Shown: positions 39,413 through 48,213 of the stretch, one piece after another
Layout of the letters: the number at the start of each line of letters is the position of its first letter
Numbering within the stretch: position 1 is the stretch's first letter
Assembly (NCBI RefSeq): GCF_014218725.1
Contig: NZ_JABBJE010000002.1
Location: 186,001 to 250,000, forward strand
Length of the DNA: 64,000 bases
Direction of reading: 5' to 3'
Source: Brevundimonas huaxiensis
GTDB taxonomy: Bacteria > Pseudomonadota > Alphaproteobacteria > Caulobacterales > Caulobacteraceae
Made by a program: the position numbers and the translations under genes
The notes under the pieces: generated by a model
Told to the model about the DNA's origin: nothing
What the model saw: the letters and a program-made list of their open reading frames with translations, nothing else
Database searches by the model: none

Positions 39413-39467
39413 TTATGGAAATATTCCATAACGAAAAGGGAAAAATCGCATAAGCGGATTTTCCATA
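39413..39467. promoter_or_regulatory. Palindromic operator candidate upstream of the XRE gene
   Basis: TTATGGAA-ATA-TTCCATAA (39413-39431) is a perfect 8-bp inverted repeat with a 3-bp centre. A further half-site TTCCATA lies at 39461-39467. The XRE gene begins at 39505. Small phage-type repressors usually bind such paired sites next to their own promoter. Confidence 0.6.
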
Positions 39468-39504
39468 TAGTTGGGTTGCCGGTTTAGACTCGGCGGCTCT
39501 TTCG

Positions 39505-39762
39505 ATGCCCAAGACGATTTTCGGGGGCGAACATCGGCACCTCGTTGCGGTGCTCGTTCACGCGCGTCAGGCGTCGGGGCTTACGCAGGCCGAGCTGGCC
39601 GCGCGGCTGGGGAAGGATCAGTCATTTGTGTCCATCATCGAGCGCGGTCAGCGTCGTGTGGATGTGCTTGAGTTTGTGGCGCTGGCCAAAGCCATGGATG
39701 TCGATCCTACCCAGCTATTCGAAAGGGTAACGACCAAACTATCGAAGGCAATGAGGGTCTAG
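39505..39762 (+). CDS. Small XRE-family repressor of the island
   Basis: This 85-aa protein is almost all Cro/C1 HTH: ARQASGLTQAELAARLGKDQ (residues about 19-38), SFVSIIERGQRRVDVLEFVA, then AKAMDVDPTQLFERV. It has no extra domain, like many island or prophage regulators. A strong palindrome lies 75-90 bp upstream. It is transcribed away from the integrase remnant and toward the membrane/DUF2806-like pair. Confidence 0.85.
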   Translation: MPKTIFGGEHRHLVAVLVHARQASGLTQAELAARLGKDQSFVSIIERGQRRVDVLEFVALAKAMDVDPTQLFERVTTKLSKAMRV

Positions 39763-39885
39763 TAACCGGCTCCAGCGTTGGATTCTTCATATAAGTTGGC
39801 AAGATTTGCGCGATTTTTCCGCGCGACGTCGTGCCCGGGTGAAGTGGTGGCGTAACTCTGTTCACGAATCAGATACGCTCACAGA

Positions 39886-40479
39886 ATGTGCGAGCTGTTT
39901 GGTGGTGCAATTCCTTGTTTCGAAGGCCGACCAAGTTGGTGGACGCCGCTGGCCAATCTGACCGGATGGTTTGACTGGGATGCAATCGGGGCGATATCGA
40001 CTGCGTTGGCTCTCTACATGACGATCCGCTTGGCGACCGAGGCCCGGCGTGAGCGACGCCAGCGTGAAGCGGTTCTGTTGGGAACGGCGGCGCATATTCT
40101 CCGGGCCGCATACTTGTCGGTTGAAACCGCAGTTCGGAACCTCACTGCAACTTCAACTTGGTTGGAAGCGGATCGTCGGTATCTGGAGAGGCGATTGCTT
40201 GAGGATGACATTGACCAGCGATTGAATACGATTGCGCCCTTCCATTTGCCGACGGTTCATACCGCCGAAGCTTACCAAGCGGCTCGTCTTTCATTGGAAA
40301 ATATAAAGGCAGAGATGATTGGGGCGGGAGATCAGTGCGGGCCCAGCGTTATTGACAGTAAAGAGCGCCTGCTTCGAAATCTGGAAATCCTTGAGGGGCA
40401 GTCCTACGTCCGATCTCGTGGGGTGGTGATTAGTTTTTTGCGCGTGATCTGGAAAACACTGAGGCGACAAAATAAATGA
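39886..40479 (+). CDS. Membrane-anchored helical protein paired with a DUF2806-like protein
   Basis: This 197-aa protein has an N-terminal hydrophobic stretch (WDAIGAISTALALYMTIRLA) followed by a basic segment (TEARRERRQREA) and a long helical cytoplasmic region (SVETAVRNLTATSTWLEADR, RLLEDDIDQRLNTIAPF). The last bases overlap the next gene (ATGA at 40476), so translation is coupled. I do not recognise the family. The one-helix anchor plus partner layout resembles two-component toxin or defence modules, but that is inference. Confidence 0.6.
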   Translation: MCELFGGAIPCFEGRPSWWTPLANLTGWFDWDAIGAISTALALYMTIRLATEARRERRQREAVLLGTAAHILRAAYLSVETAVRNLTATSTWLEADRRYLERRLLEDDIDQRLNTIAPFHLPTVHTAEAYQAARLSLENIKAEMIGAGDQCGPSVIDSKERLLRNLEILEGQSYVRSRGVVISFLRVIWKTLRRQNK

Positions 40480-41414
40480 GCGGAAAGAGTTCGCTAGTTC
40501 GATGGTTCGGCGCTCTAAGTTCAACTGCGTCAGGAAAGCGAATGAGGGCCGATGGCGCGTTACGTCATCTGGTGGGGCCAACTTTCGGATCGGACGACCT
40601 TGAGCAGCGTGAGCAGCGCGCTGCTGCCCGTCACAATCTTGAACAAGCCTTGGCCGAATCTACTGGGATTGTAGGCCGCGCTGGTCGGCGGTGGTTGGAC
40701 GAAGAGATTGAGCGCCAGAGTAATCGGGAGGCTGTCGCCGATTTTACAGCCGATATGCTCAATGAAGAAGATGATGACGAAGAGTTGGACGGGGCAGTCA
40801 AACTCGACGCAGACTGGTTGAATGTGTTCACAGCGCATGCCGAAAAAGCATCGAGCGAAAACCTGAGAGCAATGTGGGCGCGGGTGCTTTCAGGTGAAAT
40901 ACGAAAGCCGGGAGCTGTTTCATTGAGAACGTTGCAGTTCGCATCTACCCTAGATTTACCGACGGCCAAAGCAATGCAATCGATGGCGTCGTGGGTTTAC
41001 AATGAAAAGCAGCTTCCACACATGGCGACTGATCATCTGCCATTCGAAACAATTCAGCTTTTGCATGATGAAGGGCTAATTGGGTCGATGGACAGCGACA
41101 TGACATCGAACGTAACTCTGCCCGATGGATGGTGGGCGGCTTTGTTTGGCCCAATAGCAGTCTTTCTGAAGGGGCAGACCGGCCAGGTTGTCTCAATTTC
41201 CTCAATATCTGTTTCTCGGGTAGCCCGAGAGCTTCTTGCTACGATTTCAATCGTTCGGGATATGGCAGCTCCCATTGCCTTTGCCGAAAGTCTAAAAAGT
41301 AACGGATCAATCAACGCTATCCGCGTGGGGCCGTGTGTGCGGACGGCGGACGGCGGGTTGCACATGCCGAGTCCGACCCTGATGGATTGGGTCCGGCCAG
41401 CCGGGCCGCCCTAA
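40476..41414 (+). CDS. DUF2806-like protein
   Basis: This 312-aa soluble protein contains the segment DWLNVFTAHAEKASSENLRA followed by MWARVLSGEIRKPGAVSLRT and LQFASTLD, which matches my memory of DUF2806 proteins. An acidic linker (MLNEEDDDEELDGAVKLD) precedes it. The C-terminus (from about residue 225) is a separate beta-rich part (GPIAVFLKGQTGQVVSISSI). It overlaps the membrane-anchored gene upstream by 4 bp. The family is sparsely characterised and often found in variable regions. No catalytic motif is evident. Confidence 0.65.
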   Translation: MSGKSSLVRWFGALSSTASGKRMRADGALRHLVGPTFGSDDLEQREQRAAARHNLEQALAESTGIVGRAGRRWLDEEIERQSNREAVADFTADMLNEEDDDEELDGAVKLDADWLNVFTAHAEKASSENLRAMWARVLSGEIRKPGAVSLRTLQFASTLDLPTAKAMQSMASWVYNEKQLPHMATDHLPFETIQLLHDEGLIGSMDSDMTSNVTLPDGWWAALFGPIAVFLKGQTGQVVSISSISVSRVARELLATISIVRDMAAPIAFAESLKSNGSINAIRVGPCVRTADGGLHMPSPTLMDWVRPAGPP

Positions 41415-41466
41415 AGCTCACAAGGACGGGCTACCGAAAGTAGCGGCGTCATCTGTATGACAACGC

Positions 41467-41910
41467 TTAAAGTGCGGGTTGAGTCACTTTGGCTCGATGC
41501 GTCTTCAAGCGTCGCGCCTCTGATGCGTAAAGCCTTGCTAATAGGACACCTTCAGTGGCCAGATCGGCTACGCGCCTGTCGATCTCTTCTATATCGTGCT
41601 GTCCATCGGCCATCGCATGAACAAGGCCGTTTCTGTCATTTTTCCATTTGTTCAGTCGGGTGTATTCAAAGCTGCTCTTGAGGAGCTCATCTTTCTTCGC
41701 TCGCTTGCTCAACTCAGTCAGCTTCGGTCCCATCATTCGTATGGGCTTTCCGATGCCTTTGTTTTGCCCTTCGCCCCCACTCTGGCGCAGCATGGACCGA
41801 AGCCTGTCCTCTAGGACAGCATAGGCATACCACCCCGCTTCGACGTCTCGACCGTCTTGCACTGCTTGGTCCATGCGCTTCATGAGCTGCTGATACAGTT
41901 GCTGTTTCAA
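41467..41910 (-). CDS. Possible HEPN-type protein
   Basis: This 147-aa, mostly helical, basic protein carries the motif RNGLVH (residues 93-98) in LNKWKNDRNGLVHAMADGQ. HEPN RNases use R-x4-6-H with a polar residue after the Arg, and this fits. The start is TTG at 41910 with GGAG eight bases upstream; an ATG at 41883 is an alternative. Many HEPN proteins are toxins paired with a nucleotidyltransferase antitoxin, but none is next to it. It could equally be a non-toxic HEPN-like family. It is convergent with the DUF2806-like gene. Confidence 0.5.
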   Translation of the reverse strand: MKQQLYQQLMKRMDQAVQDGRDVEAGWYAYAVLEDRLRSMLRQSGGEGQNKGIGKPIRMMGPKLTELSKRAKKDELLKSSFEYTRLNKWKNDRNGLVHAMADGQHDIEEIDRRVADLATEGVLLARLYASEARRLKTHRAKVTQPAL

Positions 41911-42230
41911 TGTAGCTGCTCCGAAGACAAAAGCGAAACGATACTTACTGCGCTGAGCGTAGCAATAGAAAGGGTCAGAAATTGTGAAGTTTGGACCTTC
42001 CGTCAGGTCCCGTCAGCCCCATGATGGGGATAGAGCGCGGCTTTATGAGCCGATGAAATTTGGCAGCTAACTTCTGAAACAGAAATCTCATGGTCCGGTA
42101 GCGGCTCAACAGCAAGCTTGATTTGGGATCGGCCGCACGGCCTTCCCACTGGAAACCCACGCAACTCCCAAGCGGAAGCACCTTCCGGCCTATCCCGGCC
42201 GGGCATCAAAGATAGAGGTGCTTTGAAAAG
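41911..42230. other. Island right end, no gene called
   Basis: About 320 bp lie between the HEPN-like gene and the tRNA. No convincing coding frame is seen on either strand. Integrase genes often sit here next to the tRNA in intact islands, so this may be deleted ground. Confidence 0.4.
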
Positions 42231-42231
42231 G

Positions 42232-42307
42232 TGGTGCCGCTTGCGTGACTCGAACACGCGACCCCATCATTACGAATGATGTGCTCTACCGGCTGAGCTA
42301 AAGCGGC
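42232..42307 (-). tRNA. tRNA-Thr (anticodon CGT)
   Basis: The minus strand gives a full cloverleaf: acceptor GCCGCTT / AAGCGGC, D-arm TAGCTCAGCCGGTAGAGCA, anticodon stem CATCA / TGATG with loop TTCGTAA (anticodon CGT, reading ACG), variable region GGGTC, T-arm GCGTG-TTCGAGT-CACGC, discriminator A and encoded CCA. The 3' half is the island's insertion site. Confidence 0.95.
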
Positions 42308-42348
42308 CCGGTTGCGACGGACGAAGCTGTCCGCGCGAGACGGGCTCT

Positions 42349-43056
42349 TTATACGGCCGGATCGCGCTTGCCAAGCGCCGCGTTCAAGATCGTGAGCAAT
42401 GCGGTCTCGTCGGGCGATTTTGCCACAACGGGCGTCAGGCCGTGCGTGACGAACGGGGCTGCGGCGGCGGGAGAGATGCAGGCGAGGACCGCGTGCACCA
42501 GGACGTCGTGACTACGTTTGGCGAGGGCGTGCCCGGCGCGGGGGGAGTGGATCAGAACGGCGTCGAGCGGCGCGGGCGCTTCGGCTGACGTTTCGATGGC
42601 GCGATACACCGTCAGCGACTGGATCGACACGTTGCGGGCGCCGGCGGCGGCGAGGGCGGCGGTGAAATCGCCGGCGGGGGTTTCGGCTTGGGGGACCAGG
42701 ACGGCGGCGTCGGCGATGGCGCCGGCGATCAGACGGGCGAGGGCGTGCAGGTCGCCGGAAGCGGAGCGAACATCGGCGAAGCCCGCATCGTGGGCGGCCT
42801 GGGCGGTCGCATCGCCTACGGCGAGGACCTGCAGGTCGCGGCGGGGCGTGAGGGCGGCGAAGGCGACGACGCCGTTGATGCTGGTGAAGGCCAGGGCGGC
42901 GAACGGCGCCAGATCGGGAACCGGCGGGGTCAGGTGTTCGATCGCCAGCAGGGGCGCGACGATCGGCTCGAACCCCATGTCGCGCAGGCGGGCGGCGGTG
43001 CGTGCGGCGCCCGGTTGGGCGCGGGTGATCCAGACGCGGGGTGACGTGAGGCTCAT
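42349..43056 (-). CDS. hemD: Uroporphyrinogen-III synthase
   Basis: HemD closes and inverts ring D of hydroxymethylbilane to uroporphyrinogen III in heme biosynthesis. The 235-aa protein begins MSLTSPRVWITRAQPGAARTA and has the loosely conserved family pattern (FTSINGVVAFAAL, VLAVGDATAQAAHDAGF, VLIHSPRAGHALA). Sequence conservation in this family is low, but the position settles it: its ATG overlaps the end of hemC by 4 bp. The frame runs on upstream through hemC, but that is not the gene. Confidence 0.88.
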   Translation of the reverse strand: MSLTSPRVWITRAQPGAARTAARLRDMGFEPIVAPLLAIEHLTPPVPDLAPFAALAFTSINGVVAFAALTPRRDLQVLAVGDATAQAAHDAGFADVRSASGDLHALARLIAGAIADAAVLVPQAETPAGDFTAALAAAGARNVSIQSLTVYRAIETSAEAPAPLDAVLIHSPRAGHALAKRSHDVLVHAVLACISPAAAAPFVTHGLTPVVAKSPDETALLTILNAALGKRDPAV

Positions 43057-44018
43057 CCGTCCACGGTCGCGGGATCGACTTCCTGATCGCCGGCCGAGGC
43101 GTGGACCTCTCCGCCCAGGCGTTGGCCCAGTGCGCGCGCGTCGGCTTCGGTCGGTTGGAAAAGGTCGCCGACGCGGCGCCAGCGGGCGGAGCCGTCCGGG
43201 CTGAGCATTTCGGTGGTCAGATGCAGGGTGTCGTGTTCGATGCGGGCGTAGGCGCCGACGGCAGTGCGGCACGATCCTTCCAGCGCCGTCATGGCCCCGC
43301 GCTCGGCGGCGATGCACAAGGCAGTCTCGGGGTGATTCAGGGCGGCGACCCATTGGGTGCTCAGGGGCGCGTCGATGTCGGCGGCGCGCGTTTGGATCGC
43401 CAGGGCGCCCTGGCCCGGCGCGGGCAGGAAGCTGTCCAGCGACAGCTTCTCGCGGATATGGGCGGTGACGCCCAGGCGCGTCATGCCCGAGACGGCCAGA
43501 AGGATGGCGTCGAAATCGCCATCGGCCGCGCGACGTAGCCGGGTGTCGATGTTTCCGCGCAGCATTTCGACCTTCAGGTCGGGCCGCAGGGCCAGCGCCT
43601 GGGCCTGGCGACGCAGGCTGGCGGTGCCAAGGCGCGCGCCGAAGGGCAGGGCGTCGAAACTGTCGAAATCGCGGCTGATGAAGGCGTCGCGGGCGTCCTC
43701 GCGTTCGGGAATGGCGGCGATGCACAGTCCGTCGGGCTGTTCGGCGGGGACGTCCTTCATCGAATGGATGGCGATGTCGATCCGGCCGGCCAGCAGGGCC
43801 TCCTCGATCTCCTTGGTGAACAGCGCCTTGCCGCCGACCTCCAGCAGGCGGCGATCCTGGATGCGGTCGCCGGTGGTGACGATCTCGACCAAAGGAACGG
43901 CGGTCTCGATCTCGGCCTCGGGCACGTTCAGGGCGCGGCCGATGGCGCGCTGCATCATGCCGGATTGGGCGAGCGCCAGCTTGGAGCGTCGGGTGCCGAT
44001 GCGGAGAGGAAAGGTCAT
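43053..44018 (-). CDS. hemC: Porphobilinogen deaminase (hydroxymethylbilane synthase)
   Basis: HemC polymerises four porphobilinogens into hydroxymethylbilane using a covalent dipyrromethane cofactor. The 321 aa contain IGTRRSKLALAQSG, HSMKDVPAEQPDGL, GTASLRRQAQAL, LPAPGQGALAIQTR and the cofactor-binding cysteine region ALEGSCRTAVGAYA. It is co-transcribed with hemD (4-bp overlap). Its start lies only about 40 bp from the divergent tsaD start, so the two promoters must overlap the coding starts. Confidence 0.96.
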   Translation of the reverse strand: MTFPLRIGTRRSKLALAQSGMMQRAIGRALNVPEAEIETAVPLVEIVTTGDRIQDRRLLEVGGKALFTKEIEEALLAGRIDIAIHSMKDVPAEQPDGLCIAAIPEREDARDAFISRDFDSFDALPFGARLGTASLRRQAQALALRPDLKVEMLRGNIDTRLRRAADGDFDAILLAVSGMTRLGVTAHIREKLSLDSFLPAPGQGALAIQTRAADIDAPLSTQWVAALNHPETALCIAAERGAMTALEGSCRTAVGAYARIEHDTLHLTTEMLSPDGSARWRRVGDLFQPTEADARALGQRLGGEVHASAGDQEVDPATVDG

Positions 44019-44058
44019 GAGCGTTGCGCACCGGTCGCCGGGTCGCTACCTCGACCCG

Positions 44059-45192
44059 ATGGAAATGTCCGCCGACTATAGCAGCGGCGCCAAGTCAGCA
44101 ACTGGACGGGATGTCCGGCCGCTGACGGTGCTGGGCCTGGAGACCAGTTGCGACGAGACCGCCGCCTCGGTCGTGCGCCTGACGGGTGGTCGGGCGGAGG
44201 TGCTGTCCTCGGTCGTTCACAGCCAGATCGACGATCATGCGGCCTATGGCGGCGTGGTGCCCGAAATCGCGGCGCGCAGCCACGTCGAGATGATCGCCGA
44301 GGTCACCCGCCGCGCGATGGCCGAGGCCGATCTGGGCTATGACGGGCTGGACGGGATTGCGGCGACGGCCGGGCCGGGTCTGGTCGGCGGGGTTATGGTG
44401 GGGCTCAGCTTCGGCAAGGCGGCGGCGCTGGCGCGCGGCCTCCCGCTAGTGGCGGTCAACCATCTTGAAGGCCACGCGGTGTCGGCCCGGCTGGGTGCGG
44501 AGGTGGCCTATCCTTTCCTGCTGCTGCTGGTGTCCGGCGGCCATTGCCAGCTTCTGGAGGTGCGCGGCGTCGGCGACATGAGCCGGATCGGGGCCACCAT
44601 CGACGACGCGGCCGGCGAGGCCTTCGACAAGATCGCCAAGGCCTTGGGCCTGGGTTATCCGGGCGGCCCGGCGCTGGAGCGGCTGGCCATGCAGGGCGAC
44701 GGGTCCAGGATCGATCTGCCGCGCGCCCTTCTGGGCCGCAAGGATTGCGACTTCTCGTTCTCGGGGCTGAAGACGGCGGCCTTCCGCATCGCCCAGACCT
44801 GCGAGACCGAACAGGACAAGGCGGACCTGGCCGATGCGGTGCAAAACGCTATCGCGCGCCAACTGTCGGATCGGTCGGAACGGGCGCTGGCGGCCTATGC
44901 GGAGACGCATGACCACCGTCTGTTCGTGGTGGCTGGCGGGGTTGCGGCCAACAAGACCATCCGCGCGACCTTGCAGGCGACGGCGGCGAAACACGGCTTC
45001 GACTTCCTGGCGCCGCCGATGGCCTATTGCACCGACAATGCGGCGATGATCGCCCTGGCCGGGGCGGAACGGCTGGCGTTGGGCCTGACCAGCGACATTG
45101 ACGTCGTCGCCCGGCCGCGATGGCCGCTGGACGAAGCGCGCGCCCTGTCCGATCCTTCGCACAAGCCGGGCCGTAAAGGCGCCAAGGCGTGA
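44059..45192 (+). CDS. tsaD: tRNA N6-threonylcarbamoyladenosine transferase subunit TsaD
   Basis: TsaD transfers threonylcarbamoyl to A37 of ANN-decoding tRNAs with TsaB and TsaE. The protein shows [42 protein letters not shown] (metal-binding histidines), LVSGGHCQL and a C-terminal [19 protein letters not shown] use the ATG at 44059 (377 aa); an ATG at 44065 and one at 44017, inside the hemC start region, are also in frame. It is followed by gpsA after 26 bp, so they probably form an operon. Confidence 0.94.
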   Translation: MEMSADYSSGAKSATGRDVRPLTVLGLETSCDETAASVVRLTGGRAEVLSSVVHSQIDDHAAYGGVVPEIAARSHVEMIAEVTRRAMAEADLGYDGLDGIAATAGPGLVGGVMVGLSFGKAAALARGLPLVAVNHLEGHAVSARLGAEVAYPFLLLLVSGGHCQLLEVRGVGDMSRIGATIDDAAGEAFDKIAKALGLGYPGGPALERLAMQGDGSRIDLPRALLGRKDCDFSFSGLKTAAFRIAQTCETEQDKADLADAVQNAIARQLSDRSERALAAYAETHDHRLFVVAGGVAANKTIRATLQATAAKHGFDFLAPPMAYCTDNAAMIALAGAERLALGLTSDIDVVARPRWPLDEARALSDPSHKPGRKGAKA

Positions 45193-45218
45193 ACGGTAAA
45201 CAAGCCTCGGGAGGGCGT

Positions 45219-46217
45219 ATGGAATTCCGCACGGCAGGGGTCATCGGCGCGGGCGCCTGGGGCACGGCTCTGGCGCAGGTGTGCGTTCGGGCTGGCCTGG
45301 ACACGACCTTGCAGGCGCGCGAGCAGCAGTTGGTCAAGACAATGCGGGCGACGCGGGCCAACGACCTGTATCTGCCCGGCGTGCCGCTGGCCGACGAACT
45401 GAAATTCACCGCCGATCTGGCCGATCTGGGCGACTGCGACGTGATCCTGGCCGTGCCGCCGGCCCAGCACATGCGCGCGACGCTGACGGCGTTTGCGCCC
45501 CACTATCGCGCCGGCGTGCCGGTGGTGCTTTGCTCCAAGGGGGTCGAGCGCGGCACGATGAAGCTGATGACCGAGGTGCTGGCCGAGACCCTGCCGGACG
45601 CTCCCGCCGCAGTCCTCTCCGGCCCCAGTTTCGCGGGCGAGGTGTCGCGCGGCCTGCCGACCGCCGTGACCCTGGCCTGTGCCGATCAGACGCTGGGCGA
45701 GGCCTTGCTGAACACCCTGTCGGCGCCGGGCTTCCGGCCCTATCTGGCGACCGATCTGGTGGGGGCCGAGGCGGGCGGCGCGCTGAAGAACGTGCTGGCC
45801 ATCGCCTGCGGCATCTCCGAGGGGCGTCAGTTGGGCCGCAGCGCCCATGCCGCTCTGATCACGCGCGGCTTTGCGGAAATGACTCGCCTCGCCGTCGCCA
45901 TGGGCGGGCAGGCGGAGACGGTGGCGGGCCTGTGCGGCCTGGGCGACCTCGTCCTGACCTGCTCCAGCCCCCAGTCGCGCAACATGAGCCTGGGTCTGGC
46001 CCTGGGGCAGGGACAGACGGTCGAACAGGCTCTGGCCGGCAAACGATCGGTGGCGGAAGGCTATGAGAGCGCGCCGGCGGTTCGCGAACTGGCCGCGCGT
46101 CTGGGCGTGGAAATCCCGATCTCCGAAGGCGTCGCCGCTCTCCTTGCCGGCGAGATCGGTGTCGATGGTCTGATCGACGGCCTGCTGTCGCGCCCGCTGA
46201 AGGCCGAACGTGCCTGA
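45219..46217 (+). CDS. gpsA: Glycerol-3-phosphate dehydrogenase [NAD(P)+]
   Basis: GpsA reduces dihydroxyacetone phosphate to sn-glycerol-3-phosphate for phospholipid synthesis. The protein has the Rossmann motif [14 protein letters not shown], then [35 protein letters not shown], the catalytic [13 protein letters not shown] and [12 protein letters not shown] choose the ATG at 45219, which has GGGAGG just upstream, giving 332 aa. A GTG at 45189 overlapping the tsaD stop would add ten residues. Its end overlaps the Rieske gene by 8 bp. Confidence 0.95.
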   Translation: MEFRTAGVIGAGAWGTALAQVCVRAGLDTTLQAREQQLVKTMRATRANDLYLPGVPLADELKFTADLADLGDCDVILAVPPAQHMRATLTAFAPHYRAGVPVVLCSKGVERGTMKLMTEVLAETLPDAPAAVLSGPSFAGEVSRGLPTAVTLACADQTLGEALLNTLSAPGFRPYLATDLVGAEAGGALKNVLAIACGISEGRQLGRSAHAALITRGFAEMTRLAVAMGGQAETVAGLCGLGDLVLTCSSPQSRNMSLGLALGQGQTVEQALAGKRSVAEGYESAPAVRELAARLGVEIPISEGVAALLAGEIGVDGLIDGLLSRPLKAERA

Positions 46218-46593
46218 AGCCGCCGAAGCGCCAGGTGAGCGCAAACGGGTCTGGAAGACGCCGCCGGGCGTGGCCCTGTGCGCCGAGGGCGACATCGCCG
46301 ATCCGGGCTCGCGCGGCTTCGTGCTGCAGATCGGCGAGGCCTTCTTCCACGGCTTCGTGGTCAGGAAGGACGGTCAGGTCGCGGGTTGGGTCGATCGCTG
46401 CCCGCATGCGGGCTTTCCGATCGCGATGGAGATCGACCGGTATCTGACGCCGGACGGCGCGCTGATCCTGTGCGGCTGGCATGGGGCGGTGTTCGAACCG
46501 CTGACCGGCGAATGCAAGGGCGGCCCCTGCGCGGGCGGGCGGCTGACGCCCTGGCCGGTGACGGCCTCTGGCGGGATCGTCAGAACGGCCTGA
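46210..46593 (+). CDS. Rieske [2Fe-2S] domain protein
   Basis: This 127-aa protein is a single Rieske domain: RCPHAGFPI (C-x-H) and [13 protein letters not shown] (C-x2-H) supply the two Cys and two His ligands. It has no signal peptide and no oxygenase domain. It starts at a GTG that overlaps the gpsA 3' end by 8 bp, so it belongs to the tsaD-gpsA operon. It is probably a small electron carrier; the partner is not known. Confidence 0.85.
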   Translation: MPEAAEAPGERKRVWKTPPGVALCAEGDIADPGSRGFVLQIGEAFFHGFVVRKDGQVAGWVDRCPHAGFPIAMEIDRYLTPDGALILCGWHGAVFEPLTGECKGGPCAGGRLTPWPVTASGGIVRTA

Positions 46594-46599
46594 GGCGCT

Positions 46600-47349
46600 T
46601 CAGCGCGCCAGTCTGCCTTTGGCCTTTTCGGCGCTGAACACGACGTCGGGATCCGGTTTCTTGATGTCGATGCTGGTGTGGCTCAGCACCGACAGGATGT
46701 AGCGGCCGATGTTCAGCCGCGCCGTCTTCTTGTCGTCAGTGGCGACGACGGTCCAGGGCGCATAGTCGCGGTCGGTCTCGTCCAGCATCCGGTCGCGGGC
46801 GTCGGAATAGGCGTCGAACCGCGCCTCGGCCTCGGCGTCCAGCGACGACAGCTTGAACTTCTTCAACGGATCCTCGCGACGTTCCTTCAGCCGCTTGGCC
46901 TGCTCCTTGCGCGAGATGTCCAGCCAGATCTTGATCAGGATGATCCCGTCGTCGGTCAGCATCCGCTCGAAGCGCGGGGCGTCGGTCATGAACTGGGCGT
47001 ACTGTTCGGGCGTGCAATAGCCCATGACCGGCTCGACCCCGGCGCGGTTGTACCAGGACCGGTTGAAGATCACCGTCTCGCCCGCCGCCGGCAGGTGCGG
47101 GACATAGCGCTGGAAATACCACTGGCTGGTTTCGCGGTCGCTGGGCTTGGGCAGGGCGATGACGCGGGTCTGGCGCGGCGACATATCTTCGGTCAGGCGC
47201 TTGATCGCGCCGTCCTTGCCGGCGGTGTCGCGCCCCTCCAGCACGATGACCACGCGCGAGCCATGCTCGATGCTCCAGGCCTGGGTCTGGACGATGGCCA
47301 GCTGGATCTGCTCCAGCTCGGCGTCATAGGTGTCGGATTTCTTTCCCAT
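46600..47349 (-). CDS. Polyphosphate kinase 2
   Basis: PPK2 enzymes phosphorylate nucleotides with polyphosphate. The 249 aa carry EGRDTAGKDGAIKRLTEDMS (Walker A), then FNRSWYNRAGVEPVMGYC and KIWLDISRKEQAKRLKERRE, the standard PPK2 motifs, and DRDYAPWTVVATDDKKTARL near the end. Length fits the single-domain class I type. The gene ends 6 bp after the convergent Rieske gene's stop codon. Nucleotide specificity cannot be read from the sequence. Confidence 0.92.
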   Translation of the reverse strand: MGKKSDTYDAELEQIQLAIVQTQAWSIEHGSRVVIVLEGRDTAGKDGAIKRLTEDMSPRQTRVIALPKPSDRETSQWYFQRYVPHLPAAGETVIFNRSWYNRAGVEPVMGYCTPEQYAQFMTDAPRFERMLTDDGIILIKIWLDISRKEQAKRLKERREDPLKKFKLSSLDAEAEARFDAYSDARDRMLDETDRDYAPWTVVATDDKKTARLNIGRYILSVLSHTSIDIKKPDPDVVFSAEKAKGRLAR

Positions 47350-47451
47350 GGAAAGAGAGTGGGCCGAGGGCCGGCAGAGAGCAAGGGCGAGGGAGCCGAC
47401 TGCGAAGCTGGGCGTTAAGGCGCCGGGCCCGTCCGGCCTGCGAGGGGCCGA

Positions 47452-48213
47452 ATGAAGCGCGATGTGGCGGACATGTGGAATCTGGTGTGGGAACTGGCGC
47501 TGCTGGTCTGCGCCGGCTTCGCCTTGCTGAACGCCTTTGCGCCGCCCCAGGACCTGCCGTGGAAGCCGCTGGATCTGGATCGCCCACTGGGCCGCGCGAC
47601 CACCGCAAAGGTCGCCGCCTTCGACGTGCCGACCGCCGCCACGCCCGAAGCAGTCGAGGGCGCGACCGAGGCCTGTATGCAGGCGCTGCGCAATGCGGGG
47701 GTTCGGGTCGAACGCGCGCCCGACCGCGACGACGGCGGCTTCTGCGTGGTGCGCGGGGCGGTGCGGATCACGGGCGGCGAGGTGACGCCTCTGGCGCCGG
47801 CCGATGTCGTCATGCAGTGCCCGCTAGCGGTCCGCTATGTCATCTGGGATCGACAGGTGCTGCGCCCGGCCTCGCGCGACATTCTGGGCTCGGCGCCCGC
47901 GCGGGTCGACAACTACGGGACCTATTCGTGCCGCCGCATCTACGGCTCACAGGACGAGGCGGAGCGGCCCAGCGAACACGCCAAGGCCAATGCGCTGGAT
48001 GTCGCAGCGGTGACCTTGAAGGACGGCCGGACCGTCAGCGTGCTGAACGACTGGCGCGGCGACGGGCCGGCGGGCGAGTCGGGCGGCCGCTTCCTGCACG
48101 CCCTGCGCGACGGGGCCTGCCAGCTGTTTTCAACGGTCCTGACGCCCGATTACAACGCCGCCCACGCCAACCATCTGCACATCGACGGGGCCGCGCGGGG
48201 CCTGTGTCGTTAA
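47452..48213 (+). CDS. Extensin-like family protein
   Basis: This 253-aa protein has an N-terminal hydrophobic anchor (LVWELALLVCAGFALLNAF). The C-terminal domain from about residue 70 is extensin-like: CMQALRNAGVRV, CPLAVRYVIWDRQVLRPASR, GTYSCRRIYG, SEHAKANALDVAAVTLKDGR, and HANHLHIDGAARGLCR. The conserved cysteines and the H-x-H near the end resemble metal-dependent cell-wall hydrolase folds. It probably faces the periplasm. Function in bacteria is uncertain. Confidence 0.8.
   Translation: MKRDVADMWNLVWELALLVCAGFALLNAFAPPQDLPWKPLDLDRPLGRATTAKVAAFDVPTAATPEAVEGATEACMQALRNAGVRVERAPDRDDGGFCVVRGAVRITGGEVTPLAPADVVMQCPLAVRYVIWDRQVLRPASRDILGSAPARVDNYGTYSCRRIYGSQDEAERPSEHAKANALDVAAVTLKDGRTVSVLNDWRGDGPAGESGGRFLHALRDGACQLFSTVLTPDYNAAHANHLHIDGAARGLCR

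Larger units (their letters stand above)
35525..42276. mobile_element. Genomic island inserted at tRNA-Thr(CGT)
   Basis: The island is bounded by a partial copy of the tRNA 3' half (35525-35570) and the matching part of the intact tRNA gene (42231-42276). Between them, base composition and codon use are visibly less GC-rich than in the flanks. Contents are mostly uncharacterised proteins plus a tyrosine-recombinase remnant (38993-39196) and an XRE regulator. No transposase, structural phage gene or conjugation gene is present. Tyrosine recombinases typically integrate at tRNA 3' ends, which fits. The element looks immobile now because its recombinase is broken. Confidence 0.85.

Noticed and set aside
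42003..42257. Minus-strand open frames between the HEPN-like gene and the tRNA
   Set aside because: They run into the tRNA gene and lack any protein-like pattern.
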